Assembly (NCBI GenBank): GCA_946479985.1
Contig: CAMLIF010000001.1
Coordinates: forward strand, 1-64,000
Source of the DNA: an uncultured Flavobacteriales bacterium
GTDB lineage: Bacteria > Bacteroidota > Bacteroidia > Flavobacteriales > Crocinitomicaceae
Reading direction: 5' to 3'
DNA length: 64,000 nucleotides
A model generated the notes under the pieces. That model did not search any database. It was not told the DNA's origin and worked only from the letters and a program-made list of their open reading frames with translations. Below, piece after piece: positions 54,512 through 63,003 of this stretch; positions within the stretch are counted from its first letter, which is position 1, and the number at the start of each line of letters is the position of its first letter. A program made the position numbers and the translations under genes.

Positions 54512-54766
54512 ATGAAAGATCAATTGAATATATTGGAAAAGATTGAAACGGTAGATGCCCCGGTGTTTTTGTTCACGCGTATTCAGGCAAAAATAGAAGA
54601 GCAACTTGCAGGCCGTGTTTCAAAAAAACAGGCAATCGCTTATCTAGCCGGGATCTGCCTGATCATAGCTTTAAATGTTCTTGCCTTAAGTTCGGGCAAA
54701 ACGAGCCAAGAAAACGCAGACCTGGTTAGCGAAATGAACCTCTCACCAAGTAATCAGCTGTACTAA
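54512..54766 (+). CDS. Small single-pass membrane protein, candidate anti-sigma factor (CnrY-like layout)
   Basis: 84 aa from the ATG at 54512. An in-frame ATG at 54473 overlaps the sigma gene by 11 bp and is an alternative. The later start is preferred because its spacing to the upstream bipartite motif matches that at 58307. The cytosolic N-terminus has a short amphipathic part (LNILEKIETVDAPVFLFTRI), then one TM helix (AIAYLAGICLIIALNVLAL) and a short periplasmic tail. No zinc-type anti-sigma motif. Size, topology and position between a sigma and a periplasmic sensor-like gene resemble CnrY. Function is inferred from context. Confidence 0.65.
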   Translation: MKDQLNILEKIETVDAPVFLFTRIQAKIEEQLAGRVSKKQAIAYLAGICLIIALNVLALSSGKTSQENADLVSEMNLSPSNQLY

Positions 54767-55203
54767 TGAAAAAGTCCATTCTCAGAAACAGTTTCATAGC
54801 AGTTCTCTTACTGGGCAATATTATTTTGCTTACAAACTACTTTATGCGACCGCCACACCTGAAACACGAAGGCCCGCGTAACGAGATTATTGCTATTCTC
54901 CACTTTGATAATAAGCAAGTTGAGAAATATGATGTCCTGATCAAGCAACATCAAAGAGATATTCGAAATGCAGAGAAAGAGCTCATTACAGCAAAAAACA
55001 AGCTTTATGCGGATTTGGATCAATCGATAGACACCATTTTACTCAACGATGTTTCAGAAAAACAGGCTGTAATCGAAAAAACGCATTATAAACATTTTCA
55101 AGACATAAAAAAACTTTGTAAACCGGAGCAGCAGGTTTATTTCAAAGAGTTGAACAGGAAAATCGCATTATTATTCAGCCATAGAATGAAACCGAGAAAA
55201 TGA
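54766..55203 (+). CDS. Membrane-anchored CpxP/CnrX-like protein, candidate metal sensor
   Basis: 145 aa. An N-terminal TM anchor (NSFIAVLLLGNIILLTNYFM) is followed by a periplasmic helical hairpin (KYDVLIKQHQRDIRNAEKEL, VIEKTHYKHFQDIKKL), as in the Spy/CpxP/CnrX group. Possible metal ligands lie at both ends: His31 and His34 in PPHLKHEG, His107 and His110, and His139 with Met141 in SHRMKPRK. In CnrX, histidines near the anchor and a C-terminal His/Met pair bind the metal; the correspondence is only by general position. The start overlaps the upstream stop by 1 bp, and the stop overlaps the MbnP start. Confidence 0.68.
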   Translation: MKKSILRNSFIAVLLLGNIILLTNYFMRPPHLKHEGPRNEIIAILHFDNKQVEKYDVLIKQHQRDIRNAEKELITAKNKLYADLDQSIDTILLNDVSEKQAVIEKTHYKHFQDIKKLCKPEQQVYFKELNRKIALLFSHRMKPRK

Positions 55204-55862
55204 AATTAAGTATATTGTCTTGTTTCCTCTTTTATTCCATTTCGTACGGACAGGTTGAACTTACATTTCAACCAACCTGGAACAAACAAAGCTTTAAACT
55301 GGGCGACACACTGCAAATAATCAATTCGGAAAGCATTCGTTTTGATACTTACCGCCTTTATATAAGTGACCTGGTGTTTTACTCCGATTCAACAATTGTG
55401 TATGCCGACCCCGCGAAAGCACATTTACTCGACCTGGAACATGATTCCACATTACATATCCCATTTCCGTATCTGCCCGCAAATTCATATAATATAATCT
55501 CATTCCGTTTCGGAATAGACAGTATAACCAATGTTTCAGGAGCCATGTCAGGGGATTTAGATCCAATGTACGGTATGTACTGGTCGTGGCAAAGCGGATA
55601 CATAAACTGCAAATTGGAAGGGCAGATTATCGGCACAAAAACAAGCAATTTTCAATATCACCTGGGCGGATATCTCCCTCCGTTTGATGCTTCATCCAAA
55701 ATTCGAATTCCTTCCGATTCTACCGGAACTGTCAGCCTGGAGCTGAGTACAGTTTTCAGTCAGGTTCTTACCGAACAAAACGGATTAAATATTATGTCAC
55801 CCTGCTCGCAAGCAGTCGGATTATCTAATATACTGGCTCATTCATTCTATTTTTCAAAATGA
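55200..55862 (+). CDS. MbnP family copper-binding protein
   Basis: 220 aa with signal peptide ending about YGQ. The MbnP-like domain is seen in LTFQPTWNKQSFKLGD, DTYRLYISDLVFYSD, ISFRFGIDSITN, and GMYWSWQSGYINCKLEG with the WxWxxGY block (Trp128, Trp130). In studied members a tryptophan is oxidised to kynurenine by the partner MbnH, and the protein binds copper in the periplasm. Which of the two Trp is modified cannot be told here. It is translationally coupled on both sides (4-bp ATGA overlaps). Confidence 0.87.
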   Translation: MKLSILSCFLFYSISYGQVELTFQPTWNKQSFKLGDTLQIINSESIRFDTYRLYISDLVFYSDSTIVYADPAKAHLLDLEHDSTLHIPFPYLPANSYNIISFRFGIDSITNVSGAMSGDLDPMYGMYWSWQSGYINCKLEGQIIGTKTSNFQYHLGGYLPPFDASSKIRIPSDSTGTVSLELSTVFSQVLTEQNGLNIMSPCSQAVGLSNILAHSFYFSK

Positions 55863-56869
55863 AACGTCTGGAATTTGTTTGTCTATTACTCTTAGCCACT
55901 CTTATTTCAGCAGGCGGAATAAACTCACTTTGGAAAACACCTGCGTCATGGCCAGAGCCGGTATATAACTTCAGGAAAAATCCGCTTGATTCATCTACCA
56001 TTGAACTTGGCCGCCGTTTATTCTATGATCCTGTTCTCTCTTCAGACAGCACCATTTCCTGCGCAAGCTGTCATTCACCGTACAACGCGTTTACGCATAT
56101 AGATCACCCATTGAGTCACGGGATCAAAGACCGAATTGGAACAAGAAATTCTCCCGTGCTTATTAATCTCGCATGGAGCAAAACATTCATGTGGGACGGA
56201 GCAGTAAACCATTTGGACGTTCAGGCATTGGCACCACTTGAAAACCATGCGGAAATGGACGAAAAACTCGCTCACGTTCTGGAAAAACTTAGTCGGCAAA
56301 AACGCTATAAACAACTTTTCAAAAATGCCTTTGGAGATGAAAAGATAACAGGCGAACGATTCCTGAAATCTATTTCACAATTCATGCTTACACTTGTTAG
56401 CTCCAATTCGAAATACGATAAAGTCATTCGACAAGAAAAAGGATATTCCTACTCTGAAAGCGAGCAAAAGGGATATGATTTATTCAAAACCAATTGCGCC
56501 TCTTGTCATACAGAACCTTTGTTCACTAGCGGTGGATTTGAAAACAACGGTTTAGAAATCGACACCGTTTTAAACGATTACGGTCGGGTGAAAATCAGTT
56601 TAAAAGCAACAGACTCACTAAAATTCAAAGTTCCCACTCTGCGAAACATAGAACGTTCTGCGCCTTACATGCACGATGGTCGTTATAAAAACCTGCAAAT
56701 GGTTTTGTTCCATTATTCATCCAACATTCACCAATCCGGAACACTTGCTCCACAACTTAAAAACGGATTAAGTCTGAGTGAAGAAGACAAACGAAACTTA
56801 ATTGCTTTTCTCAAAACCCTTACCGACAATGAGTTTTTGAATAACAAAGCCTTTCAATACCCGAAATAG
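55859..56869 (+). CDS. MbnH-like di-heme cytochrome c peroxidase/MauG family protein
   Basis: 336 aa with an N-terminal hydrophobic segment. Two c-type heme sites are present: CASCH at 68-72 and CASCH at 213-217. Other blocks are GRRLFYDPVLSSDSTISCA, GTRNSPVLINLAWSKTFMWD and VPTLRNIERSAPYMHDGRY. This is the bacterial di-heme peroxidase/MauG superfamily. Coupling to the MbnP gene marks it as MbnH, the enzyme proposed to form a bis-Fe(IV) state and oxidise a Trp of MbnP. Periplasmic. A plain H2O2 peroxidase role is the alternative. Confidence 0.88.
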   Translation: MKRLEFVCLLLLATLISAGGINSLWKTPASWPEPVYNFRKNPLDSSTIELGRRLFYDPVLSSDSTISCASCHSPYNAFTHIDHPLSHGIKDRIGTRNSPVLINLAWSKTFMWDGAVNHLDVQALAPLENHAEMDEKLAHVLEKLSRQKRYKQLFKNAFGDEKITGERFLKSISQFMLTLVSSNSKYDKVIRQEKGYSYSESEQKGYDLFKTNCASCHTEPLFTSGGFENNGLEIDTVLNDYGRVKISLKATDSLKFKVPTLRNIERSAPYMHDGRYKNLQMVLFHYSSNIHQSGTLAPQLKNGLSLSEEDKRNLIAFLKTLTDNEFLNNKAFQYPK

Positions 56870-56905
56870 CATTCGATTTTAGATTATACCTTAAACACAG
56901 AAAAC

Positions 56906-58198
56906 ATGAAAAAAAATGCACTTCTTGCGGCCTTACTCTTCTCCGTAAACAGTTATGCTCAGGCAGATCTGGAAAGTTGGATCATGAATGAAGGAGAATA
57001 TGCAAGTTATTGGGAAAACACCGCGGGCCAGGGAGGACCTCCAACATATACTTTCTATACCTCAACAGTGCTTGCAAACATAACCAAGGTTTGTTACAAC
57101 AGCACTTATACCTGGGTAGAATCTGACGGTATGACAACGAACATGGGAAAATTCCTCAACCCGGGAGCTCCGGAAGAACAGAACTACATTTATCGTTTTC
57201 CAAGAGTTCCAACCGTTCCTGCAACCAAAACAGAAGTTCCACTAGGCGGGGCAATTGGTCTACTCACAAATGGAGTTCCTGCATTCGGATTGTCAAACGG
57301 ACATAATTATAATGGGACAAATAACAACGGAAACGGAACGGGAACCTGGAATGTCGAAGTTTACTTATCGGAAGGATTTGTCTTAGACACCACATTAGGC
57401 GCACATCCACAGCAGCAAGGTGCTTATCACAGTCATGCAAGACCATTGCGATTATATGAAGGAACACCCAGTACTGAGCATTCTCCCATTATCGGTTATG
57501 CTTTTGACGGTTATCCGATTTATGGTCCTTATGGTTATTCTTCCCCTATGGATTCCAACAGCGATATTGAACGTATGAAAACCGGTTTTGCTTTGCGCAA
57601 CATTACAACCAGAACAACGCTTCCTGACGGAACAGTCCTAAGTGCAGCAGAATACGGACCAGCAGTGGGCACAACCTATCCGCTTGGAACTTATGTCGAA
57701 GACTACGCATGGGATGCTGGAAATGGTGGTGATCTGGACATCTATAACGGTCGTTTTTGTGTAACTCCGGATTATCCTGCTGGAACGTATGCTTATTTCA
57801 TAACGATTGACGCGGCAGGAACTCCGGAGTTTCCTTACATTCTGGGAACTTCCTATTATGGAACTCCGGAAGCAGATGATATCACCACTGGAGCAACAAT
57901 CACCATTCCAGGTACAGGAGTGACTTGTTTCACAGAAACCTTGAGTATTCATGAAAACAACGCTCCAACAATTCAAACGGCACCAAATCCTTCAAACGGA
58001 ATCTTCTATTTAAAATTACCGGATGTTCAGGGATTGACTGAAGTTGAAATTTACAACGTAGGAGGTCAGAAAGTTTTTTCAATTGCGTTCAACGGCTCTG
58101 AAGCATTGATCGATTTATCAAAAGAAAATTCAGGCGTTTTCACTTTGAAAATTACCAATAAAGGAAAAAGCAGTTATTCCAAAATAGCGATTTATTAA
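56906..58198 (+). CDS. YHYH family secreted protein with T9SS domain (first paralogue)
   Basis: 430 aa with signal peptide MKKNALLAALLFSVNSYAQ. The YHYH domain is recognised by GAYHSHARPLRLYE (the namesake motif reads YHSH), IIGYAFDGYPIYGPYGY, and NGRFCVTPDYPAGTYAYFIT. The T9SS domain runs from TAPNPSNGIFYL to SYSKIAIY. The function of YHYH proteins is not established. They are often encoded beside di-heme and copper proteins, and His-rich motifs suggest metal binding. It is 36 bp after the MbnH gene. Confidence 0.85.
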   Translation: MKKNALLAALLFSVNSYAQADLESWIMNEGEYASYWENTAGQGGPPTYTFYTSTVLANITKVCYNSTYTWVESDGMTTNMGKFLNPGAPEEQNYIYRFPRVPTVPATKTEVPLGGAIGLLTNGVPAFGLSNGHNYNGTNNNGNGTGTWNVEVYLSEGFVLDTTLGAHPQQQGAYHSHARPLRLYEGTPSTEHSPIIGYAFDGYPIYGPYGYSSPMDSNSDIERMKTGFALRNITTRTTLPDGTVLSAAEYGPAVGTTYPLGTYVEDYAWDAGNGGDLDIYNGRFCVTPDYPAGTYAYFITIDAAGTPEFPYILGTSYYGTPEADDITTGATITIPGTGVTCFTETLSIHENNAPTIQTAPNPSNGIFYLKLPDVQGLTEVEIYNVGGQKVFSIAFNGSEALIDLSKENSGVFTLKITNKGKSSYSKIAIY

Positions 58199-58217
58199 TC
58201 GTTTCAACAATTGAAGT

Positions 58218-58245
58218 AAACCGGTTTTCGAAAGAGGATCGGTTT
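58218..58245 (+). terminator. Intrinsic terminator after the first YHYH gene
   Basis: AAACCGGTTTTC and GAGGATCGGTTT form a 12-bp stem with G-U pairs and a GAAA loop, followed by TTTAT. Confidence 0.75.
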
Positions 58246-58258
58246 TTTATTTTCGGAA

Positions 58259-58287
58259 CGAAGGATTTCAACCTGAACGTCGTCTAA
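58259..58287 (+). promoter_or_regulatory. Bipartite ECF-promoter-like motif, copy 2
   Basis: CGAAGGAT-N9-AACGTCGTCTAA, as at 54467-54495, ends 19 bp before the second YHYH ATG and directly follows the terminator of the first YHYH gene. A separate promoter is therefore expected at this place. GGAAC at 58255-58259 is a further -35 candidate. Confidence 0.55.
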
Positions 58288-58306
58288 ACAGAAAAACAGC
58301 ATAACT

Positions 58307-59653
58307 ATGATTAAAAAACTCTCCTCAGTTGCACTTTTGCTTGCACTTTCCGGAAACACATTTGCTCAAGGTCCAGTTGTGACTTCCTGGCTGCAAAATA
58401 CAAGCGTTTATGGAAGACATTACGTTTCCGGAAATTCAACTCCTATTCAGGACAATGTTCTGGCGAATACGCAGCTTATCGAGTATTCATCCTCCTGGGT
58501 TTATGTGCACACGCGCGGAATCCCAACTTATGTTACCGGTCCGTATTTAGACGGAAATCCTTCAGTAGCAAGTGATCAAAACGCTATTTTCAAATTTCCT
58601 TTGGTTCCGAACCAAAACACCGGAACACCAACAGCAACTACAGGCGGGAATATCGGATTGTTCATTAACGGCGTTGCATTATTCGATTACCGTGACGGTG
58701 TTTCCTGGAAAAGTTCTAACAGTACACTCGCCGGTGGACCATACGGAGGAACTGGTGACGGTGTTTGGAACCGCGATGCTGTAGTTGGAGAGCTGGGAGG
58801 TTTCGATTGTTCAAAAGGGCATCCGGCTATGGGAAATTACCACCATCACCAAAATCCAAGTGCCTTTGATCTGGATCTCGAAGTAATTTCTACTGTTTGT
58901 AATCTATATGATGCTGATGGGCTTTACGCTATTGACAGTACGGTTCATTCGCCGCTGATCGGTTTTGCATACGATGGTTTCCCTATTTACGGCGCTTACG
59001 GTTATAAAAACGCAGACGGAACTGGAGGAATTGAACGCATTAAATCAAGTTATACATTAAGAAATATTACCGTTCGAAACACGTATTCTAACGGAAGTTC
59101 AGTAACAGCCGGTCCTGCAGTAAGCACGACATATCCTTTGGGATATTTCAGAGAAGATTATGAATACACAACTCCGGCTTCAGACGATTATTTGGACGAG
59201 CATAACGGCCGCTTTTGTGTAACGCCTGAATATCCCGCAGGAACATATTGTTATTTCGCCACTGTTGACGAAGACTGGAATTCAGCGTATCCTTATGCCG
59301 TTGGGCCAACATTCTATGGAAATAAGGTTGCGGTAAAAGTGACCAGCGTTTCTGAAACCACAACAACATACGTTTCTGAAGCCTCCGTTTCTCAATTGGA
59401 AATGGACAAACTGGTGATAGATATTTTCCCGAATCCGGCTTCAGATTTAGTTGCCATTCAAATCAATTCATTAATTGACGAAACATTGAGCCTGGAGTTA
59501 GTGGATATGACAGGAAGAACAATTAAAACAGCGTACATTCCTGCGGGAAGCACCATTAGTTATTTGGATATAGACAACTTGCAAAACGGGGAGTATTTAT
59601 TGAAAATTGGAAGTAAAAATGGCTCCCGGACAGAGAAAATCAGCATTTTATAA
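58307..59653 (+). CDS. YHYH family secreted protein with T9SS domain (second paralogue)
   Basis: 448 aa with signal peptide MIKKLSSVALLLALSGNTFAQ. The YHYH domain shows MGNYHHHQNPSAFD (motif YHHH), LIGFAYDGFPIYGAYGY and NGRFCVTPEYPAGTYCYFAT. The T9SS domain starts at IFPNPASDLVAIQI and ends EKISIL. It is paralogous to the preceding gene but with a fuller His motif and the N-terminal part diverged. It has its own promoter-like motif and is followed by a hairpin. A role in metal-dependent oxidation or copper handling outside the cell is inferred from neighbours only. Confidence 0.86.
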   Translation: MIKKLSSVALLLALSGNTFAQGPVVTSWLQNTSVYGRHYVSGNSTPIQDNVLANTQLIEYSSSWVYVHTRGIPTYVTGPYLDGNPSVASDQNAIFKFPLVPNQNTGTPTATTGGNIGLFINGVALFDYRDGVSWKSSNSTLAGGPYGGTGDGVWNRDAVVGELGGFDCSKGHPAMGNYHHHQNPSAFDLDLEVISTVCNLYDADGLYAIDSTVHSPLIGFAYDGFPIYGAYGYKNADGTGGIERIKSSYTLRNITVRNTYSNGSSVTAGPAVSTTYPLGYFREDYEYTTPASDDYLDEHNGRFCVTPEYPAGTYCYFATVDEDWNSAYPYAVGPTFYGNKVAVKVTSVSETTTTYVSEASVSQLEMDKLVIDIFPNPASDLVAIQINSLIDETLSLELVDMTGRTIKTAYIPAGSTISYLDIDNLQNGEYLLKIGSKNGSRTEKISIL

Positions 59654-59675
59654 TTAAGTAAGATCTTCGATAAAG

Positions 59676-59713
59676 AACCGCTTGAGCAGGAGAGTATCCT
59701 TGTTTAAGCGGTT
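59676..59713. terminator. Bidirectional terminator between convergent genes
   Basis: AACCGCTT pairs with AAGCGGTT, with an inner AGGA/TCCT pairing. TTTTTT follows on the plus strand, and A-rich sequence precedes it. It separates the second YHYH gene from the convergent SH3-domain gene. Confidence 0.8.
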
Positions 59714-59735
59714 TTTTGCTTAAGCATTGATCTTT

Positions 59736-61580
59736 CTATTCGAATGTTCTGCTTTCCCATGCGTTTGAAAATGCCACTTTATTCTTTTTGAATTTTTCGC
59801 TATTGGTGATGTTCCAAACCAAATCCTGACTTTCATGATCCATTGCTTCTGCTTCAACTTTTGAATACCAAACCAGTTTGTTGTAGCTTGGATCATGCAC
59901 AAAAGTGAATTGTGAATAGGCAGGAATTTCCGATTCACCCCTATATTCATCAATATCGTAGTTCACGCGAATTTCCAGCGTATCATTCCTCGCCTTAAAA
60001 GCAACCGTGAAATAATCTTCCAACACCAAATTTTGATTCGTTACAAGAGAATGAAATCCTCCATTGGAATTTCCGTATGCCACACCTATAATGGTTTTTG
60101 TAGGAATATCAAAATCGTCGTTTTCATCACGAATTTCATCCATTAGAAAGACCGCGTCTGTAAAACTATCGCTGTTCAGATCTGAAAATGTAGCATGATT
60201 AAAGTGATATGCAGGAAGAGAATCAGCGAGAAACACTCTCAATTTAGAATCCCTTGTTTCTGTTTCCACCAAGGTATCGCCGTTAAACTTCAGTTCGTAA
60301 TAATTATAAGTGAAACGGCAAACAGGAGATTCCGTACAACTTGATGCATCACCACCATAATATTCGTCACTGCTTTCATGAATCACTTTGTCTTTTAATC
60401 CACCCATTTCATTCGGGAAAATATACCCATGGTTCTCAGAATATCCGCCATCACCAACATCGTAATCATCTGCGAAGTAAACCATTTTAGTCCCATCCCA
60501 CAAATACAATTGATCTCCCCCTGCTTCACCACATGCATTTGCAGAATAACAAATTCCAAGAAATTGATAATTAGAATTCAGACCTCTATTCCCAAATTGA
60601 ATGAAATCATTTTTATACATTTCATCCTGCTCGTCGCTTTCATGATAGTAATAGAAGTCTATTGGTAAACGGAATTTAACGTTCAACCCTTCAAAAACGT
60701 AAATGGCATTATTCGTATACAGGAAAGATTCATCCTGAACCCTATTGCTCTTGACATAACGTTGCGGAATATCTATAAAATCTGACCAAACATATCCTTT
60801 TTTTCCGTTTCGCTTTATCGCGTACCAATATCCCGACTTTTCATTCACCGTATCAGCCAAGGGTCTTTCTTCCAAAAGCTCCACTTTTTCCTGCTTACTG
60901 AGAAATTCAAGAAAGGTTGATTTTGCAGAAGGTTTCGCTCGAAGATTAACTCTATCTGCGTTGATCAAAGCTTCTTCGAACTTGAAATACTTTCCAGTCA
61001 TAAAAGAATCGTCTTGAAGTTTGATATTAGAAGCTTTGATTACCGATCCGTCCCACTCGAATAAATGATAAGTTGAATCCAGACCTACAGCAATGATTTC
61101 TTTTCCCTTACTATTGAACGTTACCCCAAACGAGGTTGAACCATAAATCTCCTTGTGGTATTTGAATTCGAAAAACGTCGTGTTTATCAATTTGCTGTTA
61201 CGAAAGGCTTTAAATTCCAATCCTTTATTCCGGGTGAAATTCAGCAAGAAACAAACGTCAAGATCCAATTCACTTTTGAAAACGCCGTCAGCTAAATTCG
61301 GTCGCCAGATATATCCGTTTTGACCCTGAAAAACAATAGGTACCCAGTAATCTTCAACAGCTCCAACTTTTCCTTCCACAGATCGTGAAGACAAACATTC
61401 TTGTATAATTGTGTTGTGATTTATTTTCCCGATGATCTTTCCATCAATCGACGGACTATCGCGCACATTTGTACTATCAACAAAGACTATATCCGTGTAA
61501 GCCGAATTCAAGTGCGTCTGACCAAAAGAAAGGCTAGATATTATCAAAAAATAAAAGCTGATTATAAGGTGTTTTTTCAT
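59736..61580 (-). CDS. Secreted protein with two SH3-like domains
   Basis: 614 aa from the ATG at 61580; a TTG 12 bases upstream is in frame. Signal peptide MKKHLIISFYFLIISSLSFG. An SH3b-like domain at about 25-95 has STNVRDSPSIDGKIIGKI and NGYIWRPNLAD. A second at about 205-280 has RVNLRAKPSAKSTFLEFLSK and KKGYVWSDFID. The C-terminal half has no family I can name; it has FSDLNSDSFTDAVFLMDE, an FG-GAP-like acidic loop. SH3b domains often bind peptidoglycan or peptides. Transcribed alone. Confidence 0.78.
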   Translation of the reverse strand: MKKHLIISFYFLIISSLSFGQTHLNSAYTDIVFVDSTNVRDSPSIDGKIIGKINHNTIIQECLSSRSVEGKVGAVEDYWVPIVFQGQNGYIWRPNLADGVFKSELDLDVCFLLNFTRNKGLEFKAFRNSKLINTTFFEFKYHKEIYGSTSFGVTFNSKGKEIIAVGLDSTYHLFEWDGSVIKASNIKLQDDSFMTGKYFKFEEALINADRVNLRAKPSAKSTFLEFLSKQEKVELLEERPLADTVNEKSGYWYAIKRNGKKGYVWSDFIDIPQRYVKSNRVQDESFLYTNNAIYVFEGLNVKFRLPIDFYYYHESDEQDEMYKNDFIQFGNRGLNSNYQFLGICYSANACGEAGGDQLYLWDGTKMVYFADDYDVGDGGYSENHGYIFPNEMGGLKDKVIHESSDEYYGGDASSCTESPVCRFTYNYYELKFNGDTLVETETRDSKLRVFLADSLPAYHFNHATFSDLNSDSFTDAVFLMDEIRDENDDFDIPTKTIIGVAYGNSNGGFHSLVTNQNLVLEDYFTVAFKARNDTLEIRVNYDIDEYRGESEIPAYSQFTFVHDPSYNKLVWYSKVEAEAMDHESQDLVWNITNSEKFKKNKVAFSNAWESRTFE

Positions 61581-61674
61581 TACCGGGAACAAAATGAAAT
61601 AAATGTAGGAAAAATAAAGGTCTGTTTTTCATTGCAGTGATCCGGCGTTTATGAAAGTCCGGGTAATTATCTTC

Positions 61675-61709
61675 AAAACCCGATCGTGCAAATTAGTGGA
61701 TCGGGTTTT
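61675..61709 (-). terminator. Intrinsic terminator of the lipoprotein gene
   Basis: AAAACCCGATC pairs perfectly with GATCGGGTTTT over an approximately 13-nt loop, 34 bp past the lipoprotein stop on the minus strand. Confidence 0.7.
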
Positions 61710-61742
61710 TAGATGCGAAGAAAGTATTAATTAGTTGTTGGT

Positions 61743-62150
61743 TTATTCGTATACAATCCGTCTGCGGAAACTATTCTTGCCTTTTTTATTCGTCCAATCC
61801 AATATGAGTTTGATCTTCCCTACCTCATCAGTGAAATAGAAATCCTTAGCATACACTTTCACAACGAAATCAGTGTGAGCGGCTACGTCTTCAAAATCAA
61901 CATCGTTATAGAAAAGCGATTTCTTAAACATTTTATCGGAAGTATCTTTGACACTCACGCTCAGATTCGGTTCAATTAACGGATAATCGCTTTTATTCTT
62001 AAAATACACCATGAAGAAAGACGAATCGTTATCATTCCCATCCCCAATGAGCGCGTAGCTGTCGTATTTAACCTTCCGGCTGCCTTTCCCAAGCGCAATG
62101 CAGGAAGAAAGCGCTAAAACTAAGATAAGCGGGTAGAAAATATTTTTCAT
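61743..62150 (-). CDS. Small lipoprotein of unknown function
   Basis: 135 aa from the ATG at 62150; a TTG nine bases upstream is in frame. The signal peptide MKNIFYPLILVLALSSC ends in a lipobox (LSSC). The mature part is a probable beta-sandwich (SSFFMVYFKNKSDYPLIEPN, FVVKVYAKDFYF, IKLILDWTNKKGK). No family recognised. It is divergent from the next gene. Confidence 0.72.
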   Translation of the reverse strand: MKNIFYPLILVLALSSCIALGKGSRKVKYDSYALIGDGNDNDSSFFMVYFKNKSDYPLIEPNLSVSVKDTSDKMFKKSLFYNDVDFEDVAAHTDFVVKVYAKDFYFTDEVGKIKLILDWTNKKGKNSFRRRIVYE

Positions 62151-62311
62151 GGGGTACAATTTCCGGCTAAAATAGAAATTGTTCCATTTTCACAATGGTG
62201 GGAGAAGTAAAATAGCGCAAATGCGGTACGAAGCAGCCGTATTTAGGCAAATGCGAAAATCACTATCTTTAACATCCTTCATATTATTCCGATGCAACAG
62301 TTTTAAGTCCT

Positions 62312-62839
62312 ATGAACGAATTACAAAATATAATCAAACGGAAGCAGTTAATCGATATAGACTTAACTCCAAACGCAGATGAAGTCTATTCTGGAAGATG
62401 TCTGGCAGCAAACTATGAAATTGTCATGCTGCTTAATTTTGATGAGGAAAATGGGGAATTTGATGGTTTCACAATTCTCCGAAATAAGGATGTTGAAAAA
62501 TACCGTATTTGGGATGAAGATGAATATTCGGATTTGAAAAATGATAATTCATCCGACTTCCTATCCGATATTGACACAAACGATTTTCAGGATTTGGCAG
62601 GTTCACTGAAACGTCTGACATCAGAATTCGTGGCCATATTCATATATGGCGAAGAAGACGACTTCGTAGTCGGAAAGGTATTGTCTGTTGAAAAGGATTC
62701 AGTTGAATTACATTTAGTTGACATTGATGCCAAATGGAACGATATTGAAGTGATCAAATTGGAAGATATCAGTTATGTTGGGTTTAACACAGAATACGAG
62801 CGAGAAATAAAGGAAAAGTTGGAGAATCCAATCAAGTGA
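62312..62839 (+). CDS. Cytosolic protein of unknown function
   Basis: 175 aa, acidic, no signal peptide. It opens NELQNIIKRKQLIDIDLTPN. Two similar beta-rich halves may be present (CLAANYEIVMLLNFDEENGE at about 30-50 and FVVGKVLSVEKDSVELHLVD at about 118-138), the second resembling an SH3-like or Sm-like barrel. No family named. TATCTTTA, one base from TAnnTTTG, lies about 45 bp upstream. Confidence 0.68.
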   Translation: MNELQNIIKRKQLIDIDLTPNADEVYSGRCLAANYEIVMLLNFDEENGEFDGFTILRNKDVEKYRIWDEDEYSDLKNDNSSDFLSDIDTNDFQDLAGSLKRLTSEFVAIFIYGEEDDFVVGKVLSVEKDSVELHLVDIDAKWNDIEVIKLEDISYVGFNTEYEREIKEKLENPIK

Positions 62840-62938
62840 AGAAACTTACAATTTTTATTTTTCACATCAACGTAGAAGAACAAATCAATGAAAATACAAT
62901 ATAAAAAGACATACAAATAAAAAAGGCCAACATTGCTG

Positions 62939-62959
62939 TTTTGCTCCCTCTGCTGGACT
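62939..62959 (-). repeat. Duplicate of the tRNA-Asn 3' end (21 nt)
   Basis: These 21 bases are identical to 63031-63051, which covers the 3' acceptor strand, part of the T-arm and the flanking T run of tRNA-Asn. The copy lies 92 bp from the intact gene, about one tRNA plus spacer. The rest of a tRNA is not recognisable beside it. Confidence 0.7.
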
Positions 62960-62964
62960 TGCTT

Positions 62965-62989
62965 CGACAAGCTCAGCGTGAGCTTCTCG
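62965..62989. repeat. REP-like hairpin CGACAAGCTCA-GCG-TGAGCTTCTCG
   Basis: An 11-bp stem with one C-C mismatch and a GCG loop. Elements with CTTCGACAAGCTCAG are common dispersed repeats in bacteria. It directly abuts the duplicated tRNA end, as if it had replaced the rest of a second tRNA copy. Confidence 0.55.
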
Positions 62990-63003
62990 TCTTGCAGCAT
63001 ACG

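Noticed and set aside
62179..62382. Open frame overlapping the start of the 175-aa protein gene
   Set aside because: Out of frame with the downstream gene, basic low-complexity product, no start context; the 62312 start gives the coherent protein.
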